NCBI GenBank assembly: GCA_022829145.1
Contig: CM040745.1
Coordinates: 38,545,341-38,609,340, forward strand
Reading direction: 5' to 3'
Length of the DNA stretch: 64,000 nt
Origin: Albula goreensis
Lineage: Eukaryota > Chordata > Actinopteri > Albuliformes > Albulidae
The number at the start of each line of letters is the position of its first letter. The first letter of the stretch is position 1. Of this stretch, positions 29,988 through 42,400 are shown in pieces. The position numbers were made by a program, and so were the translations under genes. The notes under the pieces are model-generated. The model searched no databases. It saw only the letters and a program-made list of their open reading frames with translations, and was not told the DNA's origin.

Positions 29988-30215
29988 CCTGGGTCTTGGG
30001 GATTGAGTAACTAACAGCAGACAATAATTTATGCCTGTGGTTTATTCCTATTAAACTTTAATCTGTAAAGGTTAGCCAGTATTCTGCCACTTCGATGGGC
30101 CCTCCGCTGTCACTCGCTCGCCCTGGCGTTGTTGTTATTTCTGCTTCCTCCTGCCCGTCAGGCCCCGTGACGTCATTACGTCACCTGGGCGTGAGTCACG
30201 CTATGACGTCCCCAG
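29988..30215 (-). promoter_or_regulatory. chmp4b 5' UTR and promoter with CRE/AP-1 cluster
   Basis: Within 43 bp (30168-30210) lie a perfect palindromic CRE TGACGTCA (30168-30175), a second CRE-like TTACGTCA (30176-30183), an AP-1 site TGAGTCA (30192-30198) and TGACGTC (30204-30210). The cluster is about 180-220 bp upstream of the ATG, in a CpG-richer patch. This suggests control by CREB/ATF or AP-1 family bZIP factors. The transcription start is not determinable. Confidence 0.65.
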
Positions 30216-31259
30216 AATAGCAGAGAACAGCCATGGAATCATGTGACCTGTGGTCTTTAAGCCGGTTTCATTACCCAAAAAGTTTGATTCCTTTTTTTGC
30301 CTGACAACTGCAATGCTACACTACATTGAGGACGAATTGGTACAAAATGTATAATTAAAAATTAACAACTGAATGAAATGAAAATGAATAAGATTATTGA
30401 TTAATAACTTGATAGAGAATAAAATCGATTAGAAGAGAAAATAAAAAAAGTATTAATGTTATTTATTTGATCATCAGGTACTCCATATATGAATTATTTG
30501 GTTATTTGTAAAATTACCTTCTTTTATGTAAACCCATATTGGGCATCAGGGTGTCTCCGGTGCCTGTTTTGATCAAGATTTGACTCGTGTTACAGGGGGG
30601 TCAAGTTCCAGCCTTGCATTTTCTGGCTACAGTCAGAAATCTGTATTGGCAAGGCACCAATTGGCTCAGGATCACTGAGGAACAATAGTGGTGTGGAAAC
30701 CCAGATTTCCGTTTAATATGTCTCGTGATTTTTGTGCCTCAGGATGTTTCGATTTCCAGTGTGGACTGAGGCCTTCCGAGGTCGTGGACCAGGCCCAAAG
30801 TGATAGCAATATGCACGATCGATCAATTGTGTGTTATGTCTCGATGTCAGGCCTGTTCACCTCAGCTCCCCTCATCATCTGTACATGCATATTCAATAAA
30901 CGCCCAATTATGTAGATGAATTTGTGTAACCGTAAACTCCCCATATCTCTCCAAGTACAAATTTCTCGTGTTCAACTTTGTGTGCTGTAGCTCTTCATGC
31001 TGCATTATCGTTAAACAGCCTTGCAGCCCTAAACAGAGTGTGGACTTATATTTGCAAGGACAGTGGGTAAACCAGTTAAAGCTATACTGTGCAACATGTT
31101 TACCCCTTTGCCTACAAGGGAAATTTAAGTCACCGTCAGGAAAAAAAGTAGGTACCTCCCTTCCCTTGTAAATGTTTTCAGCCAAGCACAGTGGCCTTTT
31201 TACCTGGGAGATGGGGTTTGCAATGACTACCGCCCATCCACAGCTGGTAGTTTAACATT

Positions 31260-31499
31260 CTAGGTGAACGTTCCAATACTTTTTCTCGTCTCCTGTACTC
31301 GTCTCCTCCTCTTGTCTCCTACCCTAGAAGTATATGGAGATATACTTGGTATATTGGAGAAGAGGAGGAGGCAAGTGGGGGAAACAAAATCTCGTCTCCT
31401 ACCTTTTTGGAACAGTGGATAGAGGGAGGACACATAGATCCGTTCCCGGGGCTTGGAGGAGACGAGGTGATAGTGGAGGAGTATTGGAACGCACCCTAG
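31260..31499 (+). mobile_element. MITE-like inverted-repeat element (copy 1)
   Basis: Ends are near-perfect terminal inverted repeats: left 'ctaggtgaacgttccaatac', right the complement of 'ctagggtgcgttccaatact'. The interior is rich in CTCGTCTCCT/GGAGGAG words and lacks coding capacity. A related copy in opposite orientation is at about 48308-48780. Confidence 0.65.
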
Positions 31500-33562
31500 G
31501 ACGGCTATTGGGAAGTCTCTAATAAAGGGCTGTGTGTGTCCAATGTTTGGTGACCTCTGCTGGACATCAGCGTTCATTTCAAGCTCTTGCAGCCTGGGAA
31601 GACCCTACACACCCAAAAGCATTTGGGACACAACACAGGAGGAGAGCTTTTAAGAGAAAGTGGGTGTTGTAGTGCCATAAATGAGGACACATTACAAAGC
31701 TTGAGAAGGCATGCTGTTAATCTGCACATGCTAATGCCATTTAGCTCTAATGTGGTGGGGCTAGCTGGAAGAGGAGCTGCTTTATCAGTAATAATAAGTA
31801 TAATCAGATACGGTTACTTGTTTTAAAATCATTTTATGCATAGTTTCGTGAAGTATAGTAATTGCCTTAATTGTTTTTTGCATTCCCTGAATAATACTTT
31901 TAAATATTGAGATTTCCTGCAGTAGTCATCTGCCCTCAGAGAACTTTTGCTTGCTCTATCTCATCACATCATTGTAGCATTTTTGACACTACATGAAGTT
32001 CTGGAGACACCAGAGAATGGGGAAAGAACTCACAGGAAATGCTTGCCTCCTCCCTCGCCTACTTCACTTCCTCAATTTTGTGAAGCACTTTAATTATCTC
32101 CTATATATTTCACTCTCATACTTTGACCTACTTTATGAGCTGGTAATTTTCTTTTGAGAAGCGTCTCTCTTTATGGTGACACACAGCCATTTCAGAAAAG
32201 CATACAATTAAAAATCCACCCTGGCGGAAACGCAGGTGGCTTTTAAAGGAAACTGGATGTGCTTTTGTATTTACTTCCATGAAACACCTACTTAATAAAG
32301 TTATGAGCTTGTAAGATTTGTAGTTCCTCAGATCAAAATTTAGACTGTGGTTAAGGGTATATTAACTAGTAGTGATTAATTATGGTATTAAAACTAATTT
32401 GTGATAAAGCAGTATTGTGTTTGGTCAGCTGTAACCCAAATGAACAAATATGGCAGGCTACAGTCTGCCGTTAGACACCGTGTGATTTAATAGACAAGTG
32501 AACTTTCAAGCAACGTATATGTAACTTTATTATTGTTATGAGTCTGCATGTGAAACATGGCAAGACAGTTATGAATATTCTTATTTGGGCTGTGGAACTA
32601 TATTTAGCTCAGGTCATATTGCATGTAGTACTGCAACAACATAATGCCATTTGGGTTTGGGGTTATCACATTAAAAACCTTGATGGTCAGGAGATGGGAG
32701 TACGATATAAACAATTACAGATGCTTCAGTCCTGTTGTTAGCAGGCATGTCATACCACTTTGTGGAGCATCTTTTTTTCCTTTTGTTTGGTCAGAAAATG
32801 TAATTCCGCTTTGTACGTGACTGAATCATGTTACACACAATGTGGCGATGTCTTGCAAACTGAATAATAAATGAAATGTGAATTCATTACTGATTAATTG
32901 TTTGATTGATGAAACGCTAGTGCTTTGTGTTTATTTGAATGCCATTACGTGAAAACCCATATATGTAGAGAATGGAGGCATTGATATGAACCTGGTGCGT
33001 GTCTATCAGTTCCAGTCAAATGCCTTCGTCACACTGAGCCTAATACAACAGTACAGCTGCAGTGACATTTGCAAAGCTCCGCGGTTTGCTAATTCTTCTC
33101 GGGGGGAAATCGCAAAACACACATTTCAGATTATTATGGAATCTGCTTTTTTTAGCGATGGCAAGAGGAACGGCTGGTGTCTATGAATATAAAATGAACA
33201 GGACATCGTTATTATGATAAAACTAGATTTTTTATCATAATGTATCAATGTATTTTGTGTCAATGGCATGGAAATATTCTTTAGGGAAACTCAGAGAGTT
33301 GGATCCGTAAAGCTTCTCTGTGGTACTTGAGTAAAGTCACTTTGGTTTGACATGGGTGTGTGTTTTTGGGAAAGAGTGTAAAAGTGTGTGCTGGGTGGTG
33401 GGTGGTGGTGTAAGATGAGAGCCCTGGCGGAGAGTCGGTCTCGCCCTGACCGCTCGATGACTCCTCACGCGTTTGCTTCGTACGCATTGCTGAGGTGCCA
33501 GACACTGCCTCAGCTACCCCTCTGCTGACCTGCTATTACCATTACAGCATTTCTCACATTCT

Positions 33563-33815
33563 ACACACACTCACACACACACACACCCTGCCATGCACAT
33601 ACACTCAGGCATACACAACCTGGCATACACGCATGCTCACACACAGACATACACAGCCCTCCATACACACCACTGCACACACAACCAGACATACACACAT
33701 GCAGACATATGCACACACACACCGAAACATACGCACCCACATACACACAAACACAGACACCCAGGCATACACTCACACACATACACAGACACACTATACA
33801 CACATTATACAAAGC
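33563..33815. repeat. CA-rich imperfect microsatellite
   Basis: Repeated CACACA with interspersed CATA, CAGA and CATGC words over about 250 bp; gives artefactual open frames on both strands. Confidence 0.9.
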
Positions 33816-34344
33816 ACCTCATAATTTACACATAACCAATCTGTCATAAAGCTCAAGTATAGACAAACATAGACTGTCACGCCAATGTGTCAATGTGAGC
33901 TCTAAGGCAGAAAGAAGGCACCTATAATTAGAATGTAAGTTGTGACTAAGTTTAAAATGCCTTATGTGGTCTGACCTGCTCCCTCTTTCTGCCACTTTGA
34001 GTGCTGTGCTATGTACTTACTGAGGAGAGGAGATGAACCTGCAAGGTTTGTACTCTGAATAACCTTCCATTAATAGGGAGTTAACAGACAGCATGAGAGC
34101 CCTCTACCCTGAGGACCACACATGTCTACCATTTGCGTGGCCTTTGTGTGATACCCCCTTGAGGTGTGAACATGGTAACTTGGTCTGGGGGGGGTGTAGC
34201 TGCCTGTGTCTCCTTTTGCAATCTGCAACTGTACCAGGTACAGAGGGTTATAAAACTTCCTCCATAATTGAGGGCAGCTTATCGCCCAGTGCCCAGGGTG
34301 CTTCAGGCTGAGGTTACGGCTTAAGCCCCATTCTATTCACAATA

Positions 34345-34425
34345 AGGTCAGTGCAGCTGTTGGGCCCTTGAGCAAGGCCCTTAACCCCACAATGCTCCTT
34401 GCAGGGATTGGCCCCTGGTTAGTCT
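34345..34425 (+). repeat. SINE tail domain relic
   Basis: Contains 'cccttgagcaaggccctt' followed by 'aaccccacaatgctcc', the conserved 3' domain of a widespread class of vertebrate (V-type) SINEs. The tRNA-like head is not clear. Confidence 0.6.
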
Positions 34426-37400
34426 AATCAACTGTAATTGGCTTTCGATTAAATAAGCTAACTAAGCTAAATAAGATAAAATCAGCTAAACTCCAACCAT
34501 TCAGTTAATTAGTGACTAAAACAACAATAATAATAGTTGATAACATTTATAGTGCTTTATGTTGAGGGCTTTACAGCGACAGGGGGTGGGGGGGAGGAAC
34601 TCACCTAAACCACCAGCAATATGTAGCATCCACCTGATATACGGCAGCCATTTTGTGAAGGAGCACTCAACACTTATCACATGTGCTGTACACAGCTCCC
34701 ACACATAAACTGTCACAGATCTGTGATCAGTAAACGTGAAACATGAAATTCCTGGGTGTACCTGAGTGACTGTACTGTGTGTGTATATGTGTGTGCGTGT
34801 GTGTATGTGTGTGAGAGAGTGATTATGTGTGTGTGATATGTGAAAGAGGAGTGATGATTTTGGTCAATTCTGACGACTGCAGAACGACGGGTTGCCCAAT
34901 TATGCCCCTTATAAAAGACCAGGGACCAGCATTTCACAATATGAGTGTAACCTCAATATAGCCATTAAATATTAGTTTCAGCGTTAGACTATATTCTAGA
35001 CTACGTATTTTTAATAAATCAATACCTTTAAAGACTTTGGGTCGTACAGTATTTTCATTGTATGTTGTACTTGAGAAATACTGCAAAGGCACATTTCTGT
35101 TGTACCTCTCTACTGAGGCAATATTTCGTTGCTTTGGCTCTACCACCTGGTTAACTACGCACACTGCATGCAAGCCAGCCAGCCAGTGCAAACATACCAG
35201 CATTATGGCAGCTTTTCATCCAGTACTAGAAGTTTTCTTTATTAAAAGAACCTTTTCATCAAAATTAGCAGCACTGCTGTCAGCTCTGAGTTGTTTTATT
35301 TTAGTTATTCAAATTGGGCGAACCGTTGCTAATTTTGCACTACGATATTGAACTTGGTGAATGTAAACTGTTGTCTAAACTTGCATTTTGGCTCTACTCA
35401 GTCATACCAGCTGATGAAAACAGCAAAATGGCCTTTAATAACTGAAACCTTAGTGATTATTTTGTTTAAAGAATCCAACTGGAAATGCTGGCTGGGACCC
35501 ATTTAACGAATTTAGCCTTTTAAGGGAATATACTATTCTAATTTAGAGTAAAAAAAAATCACATTCCAAAGGACATGCTTGTCTCCAACCACATAAATAT
35601 TCCCAAAAATGATGTTGCTCTGTAAAGCCAGTTTTGACTGACCTGCATTTGCCCTTTGGGAGAATAGGAGTATTTGGTAGGGTTCCAACAATTGTCTTTA
35701 TTGTTGCTTTTTATGGAGAAAAATGGTGGGTATTGGTTTCAGCGTTTGTTTTGTAACATTGTGGTTTTGGCTCCTTTGGCAAACAGATTAGGTCACTTTG
35801 TGATTTTGAAACAATCCTGGCAGCCCCCCTGAGTTCCAGTATGAGACCGTGGAGGGGAAGTTTAGGAGCACTGAGAAAAATGAAACTGTTTGGTGACAAT
35901 GCCTGCCTTGGGTTTTTCCGAATTTTTTGTGAATTAGCAAACACATACAGCATTTTTCTGTCCTTATGTTCAATTTATTATTTTAAATTACAATATTTTT
36001 AGTTAAAATATGAGGGTGAACTCCCTCCAATCCAGAAATGGTCATATTCATATTTCCTGAGTGGGTGGAGTATTGTAAGAATTGAACAGCTATATAACAG
36101 CAGGACAAATTACATTATGTTAATTTGGGATTGGGATTTTGAAATCATTCTGGTGACAGTTTGCTTTGTGACTTCAGAGTACATTCTTGGCAACAGTTTC
36201 TTTTGGAGACCAACCTGTCTTCCCAATACCCCATGTGAGCAGTAGACTTAAATGATTAAGCATTTTAATTGGACTGCTGTTGGTAATGACCACCTTTAGT
36301 TGGTCACATAGAAAGGTGTCGAAAGTATTAAATCCTTTATTGAAATTTACGGGCCCACTTTCCATACAGTTCCTGAGAAGTAGTCACAAAGGTGGAGTAG
36401 TCTCACCCACATTCTCCTGGCACAAAAATGTAGGCCTGCGCACAATGCTTACAACGTCTCCTCTAAACAAATGAAACCTGTGTTTTCAACAAAAGCCGCT
36501 GAACTATCTCAATGTAGATAAGAAAAATGCTCGTCGTGGGCATTGCATTATATTTCACATTTCTGACTTCTCTACCGACTGGTATTCACCATGAAGACAA
36601 CAATTTGGCGAAGCGGTCTTGCTGCCGTGCATTCATCAGTTATGACAGACGCTACAGTTGTCCTCAGTCTGACTTCACAATGGGCTGACTACAGTCCAAT
36701 AAATACCTGGCATGTCAGAATATGACTGCCCCAGACGATACAACTGACTGCGCGGAATGAACAAGGTCGTCCTTCATGCGCTCCCTCTCGTTCATGTGAA
36801 TGGCCTGCTCTGTAGGCCCAAGGACCTGATTTCTCAAGTGCTTATATTACCTATGAGTTAGCACGTCCATTGAAATCTGAGTATCCAAACACATTGTTGG
36901 ATTTCACCATCAAAATTCTATTTCCTGTCAAACGTATCTCACTGAATGAGAAGCAACATTCGTTGTTAAAATTGCTCTCAAGAATACATTGTAGGCCTTG
37001 GCTGCATGTTAAAATGTGTATCCTTGTAATTAGCATAATTGTTTCAGCCTGATTCTTATTAACTACTGGTTGTTCCTCTTCTGATATGCATGTGTAATTA
37101 GCTAAATTAGTTTCACTGATTGTTTTATGAATCCAAATCGTTTAGTAATATTTCTATTTAGCTGTCGTCCATTTTCATTATTCAGTTCTAAAATTTATTA
37201 GGTATCTGAGGCTGTGTTACCTCATGAATGATAATGTGCATATATTTGTCAACTTTAAATGTTACAAATGTTATACATTTTATTTATACAGGTACTCAGG
37301 TCTGTTTATTATGCTAAACTTTAATTCCTTGTATATTTTCATTTACATATTCAAAAGCTAATGACAGTTTTATACCCTTGTGGTGTTGTTACTTATTCTT

Positions 37401-38107
37401 AATAGAATATGTTACACATATTTGTGTTTTGTATTTAAAAGCCACATGCTGTAATGTGTTGTAATAGGATGTTGGGAAGCTGTAAATATTCAACTGTTTT
37501 TAACTGTCAATAGTTTCTTTAATTGAAACATAAATGTAGGACAAACGAGCGGAAGTAATGGGAAAAACATGCAGTAAGATACATTCAATCACACTTAGCC
37601 TTTTAATGGCTTTTAATTAATCAAAACAGACTGTTAACTGTCATGCCTGCTAACACATGGTTACAAAGGACATGTTTGCTTGTATCTGAAAACATAGAAC
37701 ATACATTAAGAAACCTGTTGTAATGTAAAGTCTGTTTACATTGAACTGCGTATGCTTATATAGAGAGTTCCTTCAATTGGGTATTGGCCTTAGTAAAGTA
37801 ATATACATTCCAGCATCTATTAGGAATATATTACAAATTATTCATAGTGCAATTTGATAGGAAATATGAGAAACTTGATTCTTACACCTTACACTGCACA
37901 CATAGTGTTACATGTGTAATAGAGTAGTTATGGACATCTGAGGGTTAACAAGACCTTCAAGTGAAAGTCGTCATGGAAATACAAATGGGTTTAATGGCAT
38001 TGTCATCTAGAAACAACATGTCAGGTTCCATTTCAGTTGTCCTAACTTTGGCACGATGTTGAAAGCAGAGTGTAGTACCTTGGGTAATTGCTGCCATGTT
38101 TACTCTA

Positions 38108-38243
38108 AAACACACACACACACACACACAGACAACACACATGCATAAACACACACACACACCCACACACACAGACAACACATATGCATAAATACACAAA
38201 CACACACACACATAAACACACAAGCACATAAACACACACACAC
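38108..38243. repeat. CA-rich microsatellite
   Basis: Two related units of (CA)n with 'gacaacacacatgcataaa'-type interruptions. Confidence 0.9.
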
Positions 38244-38934
38244 TTATATGTGTTGCAGAATCACTTACAAGTGAAAAACCTAGAGGAAATTTGACTGAAG
38301 AGGACAAACAATGTGTCTAAACTCTTTTCTCACAACCTACTTAAGGGTTACGCTCTGTTAAATATAATACTTTCATGTGAGAAGCATATTAATAATTTTA
38401 GAAATGTATATTGGAGGCAGAATGGGTTAGGGTGTGTTTCAGGTTACACCAGTGAAGACTAACAAGAAATGATCCAAGAATGTTGGATTTCAGGTAGATG
38501 TGCGTTCGGTTGAAATATCATGTCATGCGTACATCGCCTGAACAGTCGCTGGAAAGAATTTATTGGCCCCAAAAAAGTTAATGCACAGTCACAGAAAAGT
38601 GTTCTTCATCTTTCTTGCTGACAACAATTCAGATTGCTGTCATTTATGTGTGAGAAAAACATCAAAGAGGACAACATTTTCAGAATTTAAGAGGAAACAT
38701 CAAAGGGGATGTTTAGAATTTAAGCATTGACTGCCATAAGCACAAATGATTTAAATCCTTTTTAATGTGGAATAATAAACTAAATAAACATTCTCAGAAC
38801 ATTCTTGCAATGTTCTTTGTGATATGAAAACATTGTATGGAATTCAGGAAACTGGATGAATGAATTTACATGCTGGAACATACTCTTACTGACCCAGAAT
38901 ACTCTTGGAATTTTCTCAGATGTACTGAGTTGCA

Positions 38935-39200
38935 TGATTGGTTGTACTGTATTATATGTAGCTGTATTGTCTTGCTTGAGTTGTGTTGTGTTTAGTAGTG
39001 CTTTGTGTAGCCGTATTTAGCTGGGTTGTCTAAAGTTAGCGGAGTAGTGTTATGTTTAGCTAGGTTGAGTGGTGTTACCTTGTTAAGTTCAGCTGTGTTG
39101 TGTGTGATGTTAGCGGTGCTGTGTTATGCGGTGTTTAGCCGTGTTGCGTGATATTAGCTGTGTTGCGTTATGTTATTTGGTGTTTAGCGGAGATGTTTTG
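38935..39200. repeat. Degenerate GT-rich tandem repeat
   Basis: Words such as 'agctgtgttgtgtg', 'gtgttagcggtgctgtgtt' and 'gtttagccgtgttgcg' recur irregularly. It begins about 95 bp beyond the cimip1 stop, so a cimip1 3' UTR would read C/A-rich through it. Confidence 0.7.
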
Positions 39201-39294
39201 CATGTGATACCACTGTGGTGAGAACGCTAGTCTTGCTGGGGGAGGTAGCTGGGATGCATGGAACCGTTGCCCTGAGGAGACATCCGTGGGGCCT

Positions 39295-39450
39295 TCAGCA
39301 GCAGGCGTCCAGAGCCCAGCCCAGCTCCTTCAGAAAGCTCTTCTTCCCGCACCTCACCCGCCCATATCGCTCCAGCTGCAGCTCCGGCACCGCCGACCGC
39401 CAGCCAATGAAAGCCTGCGTCGTCTGAGGAACCGGGGGAGACGGCCTCAC
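39295..39450 (-). CDS. cimip1: cimip1 coding exon 4 and stop
   Basis: 156 nt encoding [20 protein letters not shown] to GWALDACC and TGA (39295-39297). Acceptor CTGATCCAG. Third codon positions are very GC-rich, unlike the flanks. This exon carries the best-conserved signature of the family. Confidence 0.92.
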   Translation of the reverse strand: MRPSPPVPQTTQAFIGWRSAVPELQLERYGRVRCGKKSFLKELGWALDACC

Positions 39451-42400
39451 CTGGATCAGATGGTCACTGTTAATGATGGGGTACAGCTATGTACTACCAG
39501 AACAATATACTCTGAGGAGATGAAGATGAAAAAAATCTAATTGTAAGAAAAAACGGTCTTTTTGTAACTGATTAAAAAAAGCATTAATTTAATTTATTTA
39601 CGTGACACATTTGTAACAACTGTAATTACGTCTAATTAAATGCATTATCAATTTAGGCTCGCAATTAATGTATGAATCATGTAATTAAAGAAAGTTTAAA
39701 AAGGCATCTACATATTTTATTTGTCATTACTGCTGTTTTATATATAGGATGTATCTATGCAGCTCAAAGAATAGAGTAGTTTCTCAAGAATAGTTCCTTT
39801 ATCTGTTGTTTTATGTGCATTTAATATGGCATTTCAGTCTGTAATCATGTGCAAAACACGTTTCTCATTTAGTTTATCATTTAATTCTATTAAGTCTTTA
39901 GTCTAATTACTTATCATTTGTTTTTTCCAGCAATGTACACCAGGTGCTCATTAAAATATGCTGTATTATCATGGCTAAGTAAACAAAATTCAAACCTACA
40001 TTTTAATCATACATTTTTATTAGACATAAAATGTTATATCCTTAGAAAAATTCATTCTTTTATTACAAGTTATTTTACTGTATTTAGCCCAGGAGTTATC
40101 ATGATATCAGTGGACATAAGTGTTTTTTTCATTATGTTATTGAACTGAACATATGTACCAAATGGTTTACCATCCCATAGCCATGTTTGTGTTTGACAGT
40201 GAGGTTTGATCTTTAAGGTAGAAGGAGGAAGTACATCTGAATCTTTCTTGGATTTCTGGGACTTTTGGGGGAAATTTACTGCACTGCACACAAAAATGTC
40301 CCTCCTGCCTGAGTGAGAAAAATTAAATGGAGGTAGTTTAATAGGAAACTAGTCTGGAGTCCTGTACAAACTAATCCAAATCAACAGTTGAATTTGAGGC
40401 TCGGAAGGCTGCAGTGTGTAAATATACAGAAAACTACATCTACGGTAGCTGCAAAGGAACATTTGGCCAAACTTGTTCACTACTTCTGAGCAGAACTGCC
40501 CTTGGAGTATGTTCACTGTCACTAGGCAGCTCTGAACTGACTTTCACAAACAAACTCACATAGATTAATTTTCATTTCTTAAGAAAATATGCTTTTCAGC
40601 CAGCTACCATAAACAGTTTCAAGTAGTTCAGTTACACAACACACTGCACTGGTGTGCCCATTGTTGACTAGTTCCAGAGTACCATTGCACTGGTGTCTTT
40701 GATATAATCTTAACATCTATAACTGATGTCATAGGCAATTCTGTAATTGGTGTTAACAACATTTCCTCACTTTCTAAAAATCCAATTAATAATGAACTAA
40801 AACCAAACAAAGGCAACTAATTCAAAGCCTGAACAAAACAGTGCAGTTATGATATTCATTGGAAAAGTAACAGACACCGCGATGGGGGAAAAATAATTTA
40901 TCTGCCAAGAGGAATATTTAATTTCAGCTGTTCAGATAAGCGTAGTCCCAGAAGACCAGCATTGCTGTTGTAGAACTTATCATGTGGCATAGTATGACTC
41001 ATAATACAAGAAGATTAATTTGACTAATATAACAGATTATGGCAAAATTAACAAGTGATAAACACTGCTTATGAGCTTGCTAAGCACCTACCACAAAAAA
41101 GTATCGATCTCCTAACAGAACCCACAGAACCGCCACGCAAAGAACACTGCATTTGTACTACTCAATATCCCATATCCATCCTCAGTACTTTCAGCTATCT
41201 GACGGTCTGCCCACCATTGCTAGCAAGGTACCCCAGACAGCTTGTTGTCCTCTAGTTCCACCCAACTCCCCCTTTGCTTTATCAACGGCCATACTTGTCA
41301 TTCTACTCAATTTGTCTGCAGAAGAAGCAACGGGTCTGCTGGTTTGTGTTGTAGCCCATGATATTGCTATGAAAGTGGTCTGAGATCTGCATTTGAAAGA
41401 TGTGCAGCCAGCATGACTACACCTCTCTTGGAATGTTACCCCAAGAATGACCCCAACATTATTGTCCTTTTCAAGTGCTGTTTCTGCTCTGGATGGCTAA
41501 TTTTAGAAGTCCCGTAGCAAGGAATAATGGCAATGTACCAGCACTTCTCTCAGATGAGCTAATTCACCGATCCCTCCCAACTGAACACAGCAGTTGCTGA
41601 TATTTTTAATGCTGAAAATGTTACATACTGCAGCTTTAAAACATTCGGTCGACTTTTTTCTTCAACCAAGGCTTTCAAAATAAATGATGAGCACCACCTT
41701 TCCCAGAAGAAGTTAAATTACATGACGGAGGAAAGATCACCTCTATGTATTTCTCAGGTGGGGTGGGAGGGCGTGTCTTCAAATGTTGGGGGAGATCTAG
41801 TTCCACCATTTTATCTTTCATCTTGCTGCTCTCCTGCTTTTCCTGAGAGAGGTGGGAACAGGTCAGTAGTTGAAACACACTTCCAGACCAGTGGGGTTGT
41901 TAGTAACTGTCATTTGTCCAGAAAACATGTGGAAATATTTGTCTATGTTTTGCATGCATTTTTATTGGTTTTTCTCTGTAATGGGTGTGATGGCAGAAGA
42001 GGTGGAGGGAGGGGCAAGCTCCTCTGCTCCTCCCCCTTTAACTGCTGTCACTTCCTGGTCCCTCGTTCAGCCTGGTGAGACTGCAGGAGCTTGAACAGCA
42101 GTTGCCTCAGTAACAGGCAGGCTCACCTGAGGATGATTGCTAATCAAAGGTGCTAGCACTTGCCTTCAATTATGCCACTTATTTAAACACTGCCTTGAAT
42201 GCTAAAGGGGTTTGGTTGTGTTTTTTGTTCTGATGGCTGTACTGTTTTTGAGTTAACCCTGTACTGTTTTGTAGTTTCTGTGAATAAAAGGCCATTGGGC
42301 CATTTTTTGTTTAAACTTTTGTCAGCCTTTCCTTTCACTAGCCACCCGGCTCAGTGGCCACACCTGCCGCTGCGCCACATTGGTTCCAAGAGAAGACGCT

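Larger units (their letters stand above)
30216..39294. other. Intergenic region between chmp4b and cimip1
   Basis: About 9 kb with no convincing exon. It holds a short inverted-repeat element (31260-31499), CA-rich blocks (33563-33815 and 38108-38243), a SINE-tail domain (34345-34425) and a degenerate GTGTTGTGTTTAGC tandem repeat (38935-39200). The rest is AT-rich without recognisable features. Confidence 0.6.

Noticed and set aside
39480-39540. Alternative acceptor for cimip1 exon 4 upstream of 39450
   Set aside because: The frame needed runs into a TAG just upstream, and homology starts at VRPSPPVPQ, which fits the CTGATCCAG acceptor at 39451.
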